A stretch of DNA of 64,000 bases from Edolisoma coerulescens (lineage: Eukaryota; Chordata; Aves; Passeriformes; Campephagidae). The DNA is taken from NCBI GenBank assembly GCA_013397115.1, contig VWZW01007674.1:372001-436000 (forward strand), in the 5' to 3' direction. The notes below the pieces were generated by a model, which ran no database searches, was not told the origin of the DNA, and worked only from the letters and a program-made list of their open reading frames with translations. How positions within the stretch are numbered: position 1 is the stretch's first letter; every line of letters begins with the position of its first letter. A program made the position numbers and the translations under genes. Of this stretch, positions 24,863 to 36,755 are shown in pieces.

Positions 24863-25352
24863 TCAGCAGGACACTATGGAGTTCTGATAGCCAGCCAGAG
24901 GCTTTCCACCTTCACGTGGCTCAATGGGGAATAAGAAAGAACAGGGATTTACATTTTTTCTTTCATACCAGTCTTCAATTCCTTCAAGACCCACTGTCTT
25001 GTCTTCCTTGGCTGGATACTTTTGACCAACAGAAGGCATCTCATGACTAACAAATGCACCCAGTTTTTGCACCACATCTTTCTGAAAGCCAGGTGCTACC
25101 TGGTCCATATTAAGCATGACACTAACAGCAAGATTTTGACAGGGCAATTTTCACTGTGGTGATGGTTCACCTTTTACTTCCAGGTCCTTATGAAGTATCA
25201 GCTGATACCTTAGTGCAATAGCCAAAAGGGGGTTGTGCCCACTGTGGTCAGGTCCTTCTGTACAAAAGGGCATGGTTTGCAGTGCCTGTCTGGGTTCCCC
25301 TTGGAACAAGGGAACATCTCTTTGATCCAGCCCCCAACAGGCCAGGCACCCT
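24863..25352 (-). pseudogene. Unidentified coding-like remnant, one in-frame stop
   Basis: On the minus strand one frame stays open for about 162 codons, except for a single TGA near 25150-25154. The upstream part contains LLAIALRYQLILHKDLEVKG (about 25160-25220). The downstream part, to the stop at 24863, contains LNMDQVAPGFQKDVVQKLGA and EGIEDWYERKN. The composition (balanced charged and hydrophobic residues) looks protein-like. A one-base frame change near 24880 would continue an open frame for another 55-60 codons (to about 24690). I do not recognise the family. It could be a processed pseudogene, an old mobile-element gene or chance. No poly(A) tail or terminal repeats were identified. 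Confidence 0.3.
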
Positions 25353-28300
25353 CAGCCTCCTCGACTCACCTCAGCTGTGATGTCCATGTGTTTCATGGCA
25401 GCTTTGCAGTCCCAGGACCAAACACGGTCATCAGTCATCTGGTGAGCATCAAAGGGCCGCATCTGCATGGTGCAGCAGAACACTACAGGGCACGTGCTGC
25501 CCAGCGCTGCTGGAGGAACAGGGGTGGCAGATGTCTTTTCTCCTCTCTTCAGGTTTTGAAGAGTCCTCAAAAATACACAGGCAGCATAGTGGTAGGATAA
25601 ACATCACAGTACCTGACCCCTTTGGCCCTATGCCAGGCTCCCATGCTCTGGAACCACAGGTATAAAGCTAGGCTGGCTCTTCCATGCTCTCCAGAGCGCC
25701 CTGGGGAACAGTCAATAGCACGGACTTGCAGAGCTGACAGTCTGTTGCTTTGGAGCACTAACTAATCCACCTCGTTTAAAAAAGGATGGCATTGCACATG
25801 GTGGCAGGTTTATCTTATTACAATTTTCCTTTTGAATACAACAAGGATTGACATTATGAAAGCAGAGTTAGCCTGTCTTCTCTCCCAAGTGAAGATAAAT
25901 GGCATCATAAAAATCAGACACCATGTATCATATATGTTATAAATAATACCTAGTATTGAGGTAATAACTTAATTTTAAAGACACACATACACACAAATCC
26001 ATATATCTACATCTCTCTCTTCTGTCATATTTCATCATCTTACTAATTAAAAGGAGCCTGCTATACTATTTTTAGCCCTGCAGTCTCAGCCTAGCTGTTT
26101 AAACCACTGTAGTTTCCCATCTGCTTTGGAAATTATTTAATAATCAGATAGACAGAAGCTTAGTTCTCATAAGCTGAGATGATCCTTCAGGGCCAAGAGT
26201 AGGAGGAAAATATATTTTAATGAGTACATTTAGGGGAACTACTGCTGCTTTTTGTCTCACAAAGGAAGCCACCAAGTCTCTGCCTAACTTGCACTGGTAG
26301 CCATTTGCATTTAATAAAGGAGGAAACAGGAGGGGGGTCCTTTGTTGCATCTTGAGCATTATCTCTAAAAGCAGCAATGAGTACTCCAGCAATAACAGGC
26401 AGGGATTAAACCTATGGATACCAGTCTCAGCAGGTTACTCAGATAAGCCTGGGCCATGATACCAAAACTTGAATTCAAACTTTCCTAAAACGGCTGTATT
26501 CCAGGGAAGGAACTTTCCCTGGAAAAAAACAGGTGTTAAAATTTCTGATTCAGTATCCAGGTGGTGACTCAGTGCTGAGACCTCTGAATTTTATTCCCAG
26601 CTGATATTTCTTTGAGAACAAAAGGCACACCCACACATGAACCACTTCTGAGACGATAAGAGTTCTCAGTCTTTGTGCTTTAAAGGACAAGATAGTGACC
26701 AGAGTAGTGGTCTATTCTTTAGGCAGAATTTTTACAAATTTTGGCTGAACTGACTGATGTGGGACACTGTTAAGCATTATGTTCCTGGACTGGAAAAGGT
26801 CTTTACCTGAAGAAGGCAAAGAATCTCTTGTGTATCTCTTCCACTGCCTGAGGACAGAGAGAAGAGTTGCACAACCTGGGAGAAGCGAGAGGCGTTTGCT
26901 GCCCAGGGCCTCTTGTGAAACTCAGCCCAAGTGATGGAAGGACCTGTCACCCCCAGACAAAACCAACAGTGTCAACCAGAGCGTGTTCCACAGGACTGGG
27001 GAAGGCAAAGATGCAAATGCCAGACTTCTGGCTGGACATTGGAGTCTGTGGGAAATGCTTTTCCTGTGTTTTCCCTGCCTTCTTCAAGCCATAGTGGTCC
27101 AGCGCAGTGTATACAGAGGTGTGATGTGCACAGGCCTGCCGTGGGTGCCTGCAGTTTGCATGTGATACACTGCAGGCTGTACTTTATCTTTCGTATTGCA
27201 GTCTGTAAAGAGTGCAATACTTAACAGGAAAACCAGCGCTCCTGCTAAGTCCTGGAGGAGATGTGAGTATATAGGGAGACTAAAAGGCTTGGGATATTTA
27301 TTTTAAAGTTAGTATACAAGGAGACATCAGATACAGAGGAGAGATGTGTGAAATGTATCAGGGAGTCAGGTATGAAGAAACAGGAAGCTTTTCCAAGTGG
27401 TAAATTCAACACAGTGCTGAAAGAAAATAAGGTGAAGAATGAGAAGGTCTGTGTTCAAGCTGTGTGGGAAGTAGACTGTAGATTAAGGACATATGAATGA
27501 AAGTTTTCAAATTACCCTTCTTCAAAGAATCCTGGACATTTTGGATGGAACATTTTGTACAGAAAGTCAACAAAGACTGAATATTGTCTCAGTTCCCAGG
27601 CACAGGTTAATAACTGGATTGACAGACTGGCCCAGATTCATTAACCATAGCAGGCAGAGGTGCCACAGGCAGAAGGAGAAGCTGGAAAGCAAGAGCTGCT
27701 GTCATCCTTGTGTCAGCAGCACCAGCCTAGTGTTTTTGTATTCTCATCCAGAAGAATTGTAGGCAAAGTCCCACATGACATCCTAAATGGCTGTGGAGCC
27801 AGTGCTCCACCTCGGTTTCTCATGCAAGGATAACTTTTCCAGAAACAAGAATGACTGGAGATCTTGTATTCAATGCATTTATCATGCTGCGTGCCCAAGA
27901 TGCTTTCTGTCTGGAGCCTAAAATGCCCTCCTCCTCCTTGCAGTGATGCAAACTGGCATTATCAAGGTAGCATTTCCTTTGCTTTAGTTTTCTGGTATCT
28001 TTTGGTAATTTCGTATTGAACAATTCTTGTCTCAGGATGTAAATGCATCCCAGTTCAGTGCCCAGAGAAATCCACAGTTACATATTTAATTTCAGTTCTG
28101 TATGTATGTGCTCTCTTGCATTATACAGCTATGAAAGCCTTCATTTCTACCCTGACTGCCTGGCTGTCCCTTCCTCAGTATTCTCAGCTGTCTCCCAAGC
28201 TCCATGTTGTCACTTTTGTTCTTCTCTGCTGCTGCTTCCCCATCTTCCTGATGCTGAGCTTCACCCCTTGGCCACTGCTACTGCCTCATGCTGTTTTTTA

Positions 28301-30535
28301 TGTCTTCTTGGTTTGTGTACTGTTGTATCAGAGTCCAAGTCAAACTCAGTCCTATTCTTAATTCATGAGTATGGTGTCACACATGTGAAATGTGTTGATG
28401 GAATCTTATCTTTCTCAGGTGAACTGTGTGATGTTTTGCACAGCTGTGTCACTGTGATGTATTATAAATAGTAACCATGAAAGCAGTGAAGAAGGTGTAA
28501 GGCTGGAGAAAGAATTGCTGCCTGATGTCATCTTTTTAACTGGTTCCTTGATAACCTCATAAAGCTGTCATATATTTACCAGCTTCCCACTTTTTCACTC
28601 TCCCGGCTCTACCAGCTTGCATAAATAGATCACAGCATTTGAGGATATGGAAAGTATTCACAACCTGCAATAATGACAAAGGTTTAAGCCATTATTGGTA
28701 GAGAATAGTGGTTGAAAAAGTGGAAAGCATCAAAAGATGATACACTGAGATGCTGATGAAGTGGCTATCAGAACAGACAGCAAGAAAGGAAGGGATACAG
28801 GAATGGATTCCAAAGTTTCTTAGATTTGGCATCAAGAAAAGATATCTGGGGAAAGGGTTATTTTTGTCTTTGGAAGATATTTTACTTTAAAAGAAAATGT
28901 GCTCACTTCACTACTCCAATCATTACTCTGGCTTTTACTGAGAAAAGGAACTTGCATTACTTAGGTGATGTGAAGCATCAGAATGCACCCAAAGCGCAAA
29001 GGGGACGCAGCCCATGTTTGCAGCGTGCCACGTGATTGTTCCCTTAGTGTGACAGCCAGCCAGTGTCTGCAGCTGGGGCTGCAGAGGGCCGGGTGCGTGG
29101 CCTGCACGCCGCATGCACTGACTCGCCGCTGCAGGCGGGAATGCACCGCGCCTGCTCTTGGCATCATCGTGGTACCTTACGTGCTTTGGTAGGGGGTAGG
29201 TTGCACGTGCCACACGTGTGCTGGGCAGTCTGCTCTGTATACAGGGGCCCCTTTAAAGGGTAAGTATTCATTGTTTCTAGTCGATAAGTTATCCTTCACC
29301 GCTTCCTAAAAGCACTTCTGCGTAGCGCTGCTGGTGCAGGATGGCAGCTTCCTTTTGCCTCTGCGAGGGCAAAGTGGGTGAGTGATCATTTGTGAAGTGC
29401 TTGGGGACCTGTCTGGATGAAAGGCACTATACAGAGTTAAGAACACACCTACTATTAATTTGCTGTATTTTATTAGAGCCACACACAAACTCTGGAAGAT
29501 AAAAGCTGGTACCTTCTCACTACAGACAGGTCTAACTGCCGATACTAAACCATGACCTTAGCAAGGTGTTTGGGAGGGAGGCTGTGCTTAGCCCCTGCTG
29601 TGATTTCAGCCAAGTTTATCTTGATACTCCGGAGAGATTTGATATTTCAGTGGTGCTTCCGTTTTCCTCTGTGCGAGATATTTACATATCTGGTTCCCAG
29701 TCGTGCTGAAGGCTGTCAAACAAGCTGAGTCGTTTGCACAGAATCACACACTGCCCAAGAGCCGGACCAGCAACATGCAGTTAGGGCATTTCTGAGGTGG
29801 CTTGAAAAACCAGCCTGCTACACCATTGTGTACTGGCTGCAGTGATCCATCTGGTCCTCTGTCTTCCTGGGTTTTTGTCAAAGGCAGAAACACATCCTGG
29901 ATCTGCAGTCCATAGACAGCTTCAACTAATGCCAGAATTGGCTCACTCTCAGCTCCAAGGAGCCCACACTGCACCACAACAGAAGAGGATCTTACTTGCG
30001 GGGCTGGTGGGATGGTAGAGGAGGGCTGCAGCTATTACAAAGCTGTGCTAGGAGTGGGTGAATACGGAGGTCCTGGTTTGTGCCATATGCAATGGTGTAC
30101 TGGTATTTCTCCAAGCAAAATGCAGTGCCTCATTTAGGAAGTGTAAGAAATCCTCTCGACTTAAAATGGGAATAGATGGTACTGGTTTTAATTGGACTGT
30201 AGCTCTGAACTGTTCCCATAAGTGATATGAGCTAGAAGAGCAAAAAAGCAATATCAGATGTGGGAATGTAAACCATGGTGGTTGAGCTTCACTGTGATGG
30301 GCAGGAATGGCAAGAAGCTCAGATAACTTGTCAGCCAGGCCTTAGAAGAGGAGTGGGGCCCACTCTGCAGGAGTTTGGAGGTAACTAATGAGACTGTGCT
30401 GGCAAGAACAGGTGAGAATCTGGCATGCTGGGAGCATCTGGCCCCACCTTACCCTCTACAGCCACTTTGCACCTCCTGTTTTCAGTCTGTGTCAGTGTGT
30501 AACTGGTGGTATTGTCCACCACATTTTGTGTGTTA

Positions 30536-30690
30536 ATTTATGTTACTTACGTTCACAGTTTATGTGTCTGTGTTTATTTTGTGTTGAACTGAGTTATTTT
30601 CCTGTATTGCTTATGTTTTTAATTCAGTTTCTTATTTAACTTCATTAATTTATGTTATGTTTATCTTATGTTGACAGTGTATATTTTAAT
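30536..30690. repeat. AT-rich degenerate TTATGTT repeat
   Basis: The heptamer-like element TTTATGTT recurs with variation (TTTATGTTACTTACG, TTCTTATTTAACTTC, TTTATGTTATGTTTATCTTATGTT) over about 150 bp. It is low-complexity sequence. Confidence 0.5.
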
Positions 30691-33600
30691 GAAAAAATCT
30701 AATAAAAAGAATATTTTCAAAATGGCACAAAAATAAAGCTTCCCCAAGATCTGCATTGTAACATAACATTGAAAACCAAACAGTGCTGGCAGTGCTAGGG
30801 CCATGGCAATCTCTTCACAAGTAAAATTTGCTTGCAGAACGTTGTCTTCCCACACCAAATTTCTTGTAGTATGTCCGCTAAAAGACAGGAGAACTGAGCA
30901 GTGCCTGTGATGATGTGAAAAACCTCAGATTTAAGCTGATGGAAGGAAGATTAGCTCACCTCCGCTGGAGATGCAGACCAGCCCCAGTTGTCTGCAAAGG
31001 GGGATGGGGCAACAGTGCTCCCCAGGAGATGACTTCTCCTCCAGGAAGGTGATCTTCTGGCTGGAGCAGATTGGGCAGCAGACTGGGAAAAGGAGAGCCC
31101 TGAGCACAAAGGAGGGGTAGAAAGCAAGAAGTGGGGCCAGCTGTAGCAAACAAAGCTCCAAGCTGATGTGTGAAAATTGTGGAGGTGAGAAGTCAGCATG
31201 AAAGCACTTTGGTCTGTATTGACATGGCAGATGGGGGCTTGTGCTGCCGTCCCTTCTCTCCCCTACTGCTGCAGCCCCAAAGCTCCTTATGGGATAAATC
31301 CTGCCTGGATGTTCAGGTAAGATGTTGACAACACATGAGAGCTCTGGCTTGTGCATGCTGAGGGTGGGGAATGTCTGCATGGTACGTACTGAACTGTGTT
31401 GTGCTGGGCGGAGCACATCAACATTGTATGAAGCCACGGGTACTGGATAGAACTAAACTTTCCATTTAACATGACTTTTAAAAGATGGTTCCCACTCTTT
31501 GCTTCTCTCCCAACTGTGCAAAGTGCTGGTTTTGGCAGATAAAAGCAAGGAGCAAGATGGAAACTGTGGTAGCTCATACAGGAGGTTTGAAAGGAATGCT
31601 GTCCCTTTTTTGTGTCAAATCCCAGACACCCTTTTTTCCCTCTTGGCTTCTTGCCTATGTTAAATTGCTGAATTTTGCTTCTTTAAAATAATTGCTGATT
31701 GCATTTTACACTTTAGCTTAGTAGCTGCTCAGCAAAGGCTCAGCCACTAAAGATGCTAACCATCTCCTGTGACCTACAGGTTAATCTTTATTTCACTGGG
31801 CCTTAGTGAGCCCTGATGGTCCACAAGTGCTGAGGTCCAGTCCTCTGCCTGACACATAGCCAAGCAGTAGAATGGCCACATACCTGGAAGTCATATTCTG
31901 GGAGACAGTTTCATTAGGTTTATTAAGAATTCCCTGATGTTTTCCTTAGGTTACTCCAAATTCAGATTTTACACTGCCTTTAAGAAATGGCTCCTTTCAT
32001 GGGGGTGTTCAGGGGCAAAAAAAAAAAAGGATTCCTTCAGCAGCATAGAGAAAACTGGACCTTACCTTTACCAGATGCAGGGACGCTCCATGTCATCCTT
32101 GCCTGTAAGCTGTGTAACACCTCAATTGCTTGCAGGATGTGAGGGAAAAGGAAGCCTTCCTTGCATCCAAGACGACACACAACATATGCCATACAACATA
32201 TGCCCTACTGCTTGTGCTATGCTGTTTGAGTGACAACAGTCTGGGCTTTTAATTGTTGTAACCCTAATTAGTAGTGACAAATATTTTGGGACTGGAGGAC
32301 TAGGGATTTCTTTATAGGCTTTAGACCCCATGTAAAAAGTTTACTCCTTACATCCACTCTCATCTTGCCTTAAGTTATTCAGCATATACATGTGACACAG
32401 TAAAGGAAGCACTGAAGTGTGCTGAGCTTGAGATTGTATGCTTTCCAAATCCCCTACCAGCACAGCTTAGATGGAATTTCTCCTGGAAATACGGCAGTTG
32501 TTGACATTCTCTTTCAGTGGGGAAAGGAGAGGTAGAAATGTGGGGCAGCTACTGGTTTCATGCTAAACAAAGATGCATGGAAGGGAAAAATAATGTATTT
32601 CGGTTGAACCTTTTTAAAGAAACTAGGTATTGTTTGTACCAAACTTTCACATCATAATAACCTGAAACATCCTTGCTCTGTAAGAGGTATCCACAAGGGA
32701 ATTCCATCCATTCCACATGGTAGATGAGACCCAACATGCCTTCCTGGACCTGAACTTTTTTGGCATGTATTGTACCCAATTAAGAACTATTTCAGCCACC
32801 TCCAGCTTCTCAGAGCAGCCTGGCTGACTCAGGCACTCACACCATGCCAGTCTCAGGGAAGTGTTGTGGGATCACAAAAAATACAGGGATCCATCTCACC
32901 TCTGCTGTCTCGAGGTGGACTCAGGCCACCCTCTCCGGGTTACCCAGATGCCTCTTTTCTGGACACCAAGCAATGACACTAAAGCATGCTCTTGCTGTCC
33001 TGGACTCTGTGGCTATGGACACCCTCTTGGCAAGCAGGGCAGGTAGGTTTGGATGGACTGGTTGGGGGTCCTGGGGAGAGTACTGGCTGCCTGGGGAGTG
33101 AGCCGCTGCCCCATTCCAAAGGAACCATCATATGTGCTGCAATTAGGCTTTTCTCAGTCAGCTGATGCAAACCTTTTGTGTCTCCTGATGGGCTTTGTGT
33201 CTTAGAAGCCCTGGAGGGCTAAACCTGAAACAGATACCATGGGCCAGCCCCTCAATTGGTGTAAATCAGCAGCACTTCTGTGAAAACAACTGAGTCATGT
33301 TGATTTATATCAACAGGTGGATTGCAGATCCCATCCAGCTCTTCCACCTGTAATACAATGTTTTGCTCCCTTCTTGTTCATTTTAGTAATAGGAAAGAGA
33401 TACCAGTTTTCCTAATGAAATGCAGTTTTTTCCTGATCCTCTTTATTTTAATGAGGATGTCTAAGACAAGAGATTTCCAAACCGAACACCTGCATCCCAC
33501 CCAACTCCAGCCTGCAGATATCCATATCACTCAGACCCATGCTGTGAGGCTGACACTTGGCCCTGCATTGGGCTGAAACGAAATCCCCTACATCAGTATG

Positions 33601-36238
33601 CCTCTAGTTGGGGGCGGAACATTACAGCGCTTTTGCTTGTAGTCAAAAATGTCACAGCATTAATCCCTCTATGCAATTTCAGGGATCCTTTTGCCATCTG
33701 TCCTAGCACAGAGGTGAACACAACAGCCGAGCAGACAACGTTGCTGCCTGCTTCTTGCCGTCTTAAAACAGAGCTTCTTGCACCCGTCTGTTTGCATGTC
33801 CCTGTGCGCAAGGCCGTTCCCTGGCACGGTTATCCTCCCAGACAGACGGGCTTTGCACTGGGGACTCATCCCAGCCTGCAGGCAGGAAGTTTGCTGCAGT
33901 TCCCAGGGTAACGCCTTTCCCATGAGACGGGGGAGCTGCAGATGGAGGCCACTGCCTTTCCCCGCAACGGGATTCAGTTTCCACTGGGAAACCCATGAGC
34001 GAGGTTTTGCTCTGCACAAACCACGGCCGTTGGCTCCATTTCCAACCCACCACCTTCTCCAGGGCAGCTGTCCCCTCTCCTCAGCTTGGCCCACTACCGG
34101 CGTTTCTCCTTCCTGCTTTGAACACAGGAATGTTGAAATGGGGGCGGGATGTGGAACAGTGTTTGCTCCTCAGCTCTGCTGGAACCTGACGCAGGGAGCT
34201 GGCATAGCCCCAAGCCACCTGCCTTTGAGAAGATAACAAGAGGAGCTGCCTGTCGCAGATTAGTTAGAGTCTGACAGAATAGGCATTATATAAACCAAGG
34301 CTTCTTTGTTAATTTTTTTCCTAAGTACCCAAATATTGGTGGAAACTAACTTTTTTTTCCCTAAACTTAGCCATGTTATTCTTCCAGGGATTAACATCCA
34401 CATCTTTACCTTCTTCTTCCTATAAATAGGATTCAGGAACTGATAATTCCTTAGCACTCTCTCTCTGGTATTCCTTAAGAACAGGAAAATGACAGCCCTG
34501 GTCTTAGCCCCCCCAAGCCACGTTGCTCTGCAGAAGACTTGGCCACCCCCTGGGGTAGCGCTGGGCCAAGCTTCACAACAGTGCATTTGAAAATAATAAT
34601 AATCAAAAATTTGATTTATAGTGGAAAAAAACCCAACAAAGCAAACACGCGTGTCTTAAATGGTGTGTGTGCAGAGCTCTGGGATGGAGCTGGCCATTCC
34701 CATGCTGAGCCCTGTGTGTGAGGCACAGAGCAGTGGCTGTGGGTCTCTCCTCCCAGGCAGGACAATCGGCATGATCACAGTGTTTCCCACAGCCAACCGC
34801 TCGTACACAGAACACAGACAGATCAGGCCGTGAGTGCTCATGCAGCTGAACAAATTATTTGGTGAAAGTCACACATCTCAGTAATGAAATGCGGCTTCTG
34901 TAGGGAGCAGCTACATCCTCTTGGAACAGCCCTACATGGAAAGAGATTAGAAATCAAAGGGAGGTGGGAAGTGTTTCTTTTTTCCTAGAGTGTTAACTTG
35001 TTTAAAAATATTTAGTTCAAATAGCCTGCTAATTTTTACACTTCAAATTTTTCTACATTTTACGCATGCTCATTTTCACTGCGGAATCCGTTTCTCTTGC
35101 TTTTTTTGTGGCTCTTTCTTTGAAACAGCAATCAGTAAGACTTCCTATTGCAAAGGAAATCTTGGCTAAATATAGTAATGAAGAGGAGGTTGTTTAAGAG
35201 CTGCTAGGTATTCTACAGCTCTCTGGTATTCCCTGAATGTTTATTTCAAGCAAGACTTTTTTTTTTCCTTTAAGAAAAACATTGTTTTTCAAGAGGAAAG
35301 CTCACCAAAGAAACACAGCAACTGGTGCAATACCTGAGACAGTTTTTCACTGTTATATCAGTAATTGCAAGGACATCAGTATTCCCTATGGGGATATACC
35401 CTGTCTGCAAATGGAGAAGACTGGCTGTAGGTCCTGAAATAGGTCCTTTGCTCCTGAAAGCAGGTGCTGCATGGTCTAAGCTAGGGAAGGGGTTCAGATG
35501 TGTAGGTGACCTTCCTTCTTCCTAGTCCTGCCAGTCAGGGAGAAAGCTCATGTGGATGACAGCAGGGCATGGGCAAGGCTGCCACAGCCACAGTCTTGCA
35601 TTGGTGGCTTGGAGGAGAGCACAGGAAGAGCAGGGAGGCCAAGTAAGAGTGAACAGGCACAAACCCAAGAGGAAAGTGACCAAGGAGTGTGCAAAGGTAA
35701 GTGACAGCAGGGTGGAACAGGCTAAACTGTTTCTGAAATCACTTTTTTCCTATTCCTGTTCCTGATGGATGCTGTGCGGGTGATACTGATTCACAGACTG
35801 TGGGAGGGACATCCCAGTTTTCACAGTAGCCTTGGCTGTGCATCCCTCCCCAAGCTGGGGTAGAGCTCTGCACCAGCAGGACAGCACTAGGCAGAATGAG
35901 TAGCAGTGAGTGTAGGACAGGGCTTTGCTTTCACCAGTTCCCATGGAACTGGAGAAAGGAAACACCTTCACAAATCAGAGTCCCAGGGCACAGCCTTGAG
36001 TGATAGCCACTGGACATCACTAGGCACAACTCCTCCTTGCCAAACCACGTGCCTGGGGCAAAACTGCAGGCACACGAAATGCTGGGGGCAGGCTCACCCC
36101 ACATCGCCTGCCCCCCTTCTCAGGAGAGCCTTGTGCCCTGTTCTGGGGGAAAGCCCCTGCCCCTCACTCCCAGAGAAACCATCCCACGACATCACTTACA
36201 CCTCTGGGTCTCTTCTGTCTGTTTGTCCCTCCCTCCAG

Positions 36239-36289
36239 GGAAAGTCTCTGGCAAGCAAGCGCCTCACGGGCCTGATGCAGTCCTCCTGA
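36239..36289 (+). CDS. RGS6: RGS6 last coding exon (C-terminal tail and stop)
   Basis: This is the coding part of the terminal exon: 16 residues GKSLASKRLTGLMQSS followed by TGA (36287-36289). The ending KRLTGLMQSS is the known C-terminus of the main RGS6 isoforms, with one apparent substitution (SLAS against the SLAG I recall from mammals). The acceptor lies after a pyrimidine-rich run (about 36208-36236) ending CCTCCAG|GG. It is phase 0, so it can be spliced directly after either upstream exon. The tail lies outside the GGL, DEP and RGS domains and varies among splice forms. The exon continues into the 3' UTR. Confidence 0.92.
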   Translation, partial: GKSLASKRLTGLMQSS

Positions 36290-36755
36290 CAGCTCCAGCC
36301 GACCGCCCCGCGGGAGAGACAGCTGGGACCACTGCCGGGGACGGGGCATTTCAGGGAGAGCAGGTCCCTGCCAGGGAGACAGCCTGAGCAAGTGGAAGCA
36401 GAGAGCCACACACCAGTGGAGCACCTCTCCTCACAGTTTACATCAACACTGTTCTGTCTGCACAGCTCCATAAGGACGCTGAGCTCTCTGCAGGTACTTT
36501 GTTTCCAAGTGAGGTTTGGAGGAGCACATTTCACCATACACTGGAGGTCGACAAGGCGAGGGCTTGCTGTCTTGTTATTTAAGGAAACAGACCCAGTCAC
36601 AGCTTGGAGAAAGAAGAGCTGAGAGAGAACAGTGTTTTTCCACATCTCTTCTCTTCCTGGCACAAATGTGACTGTAATAAGGTGGTGCCGCAATCTCAGT
36701 TGCTCCCTTTCGTGCAGCCGTCTGGATCCAATAAAATACCTGCTGGAAGCTGCTT
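36290..36755 (+). other. RGS6: Candidate RGS6 3' UTR
   Basis: This non-coding sequence directly follows the RGS6 stop codon and runs to just past the first canonical poly(A) signal. It carries open frames of 76 aa (+) and 165 aa (-) without recognisable domains, which I treat as chance frames. The end is inferred from the hexamer at 36730. A longer UTR using a later site is possible. Confidence 0.55.
36730..36735 (+). promoter_or_regulatory. Poly(A) signal AATAAA, candidate RGS6 polyadenylation site
   Basis: A canonical AATAAA lies 441 bp downstream of the RGS6 stop. It is followed by TG- and T-rich sequence (TGCTGG, then CTTCTCCTTCTC) that could act as the downstream element. No other canonical hexamer was noticed between the stop codon and this one. 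Confidence 0.5.

Larger units (their letters stand above)
24341..36238. other. Remainder of the last RGS6 intron
   Basis: Apart from the unidentified remnant near 25 kb, no exon was recognised up to the acceptor at 36238. The stretch includes a CpG- and E-box-containing patch (28985-29225), a TTATGTT-rich AT tract (30536-30690), a short A run (32019-32030) and a 14-bp tandem duplication around ACAACATATGCC (32178-32204). Several frames of 100-170 codons (for example 30931-31437 minus and 33778-34236 plus) have no domain features and overlap frames on the other strand. Confidence 0.6.

Noticed and set aside
30931..31437. 168-codon minus-strand open frame
   Set aside because: No recognisable motif. 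Three alternative frames overlap in the same place, and no splice or promoter context supports it.
36196..36693. 165-codon minus-strand open frame over the RGS6 terminal exon
   Set aside because: It lies antisense to the real RGS6 coding end and UTR and has no family features.
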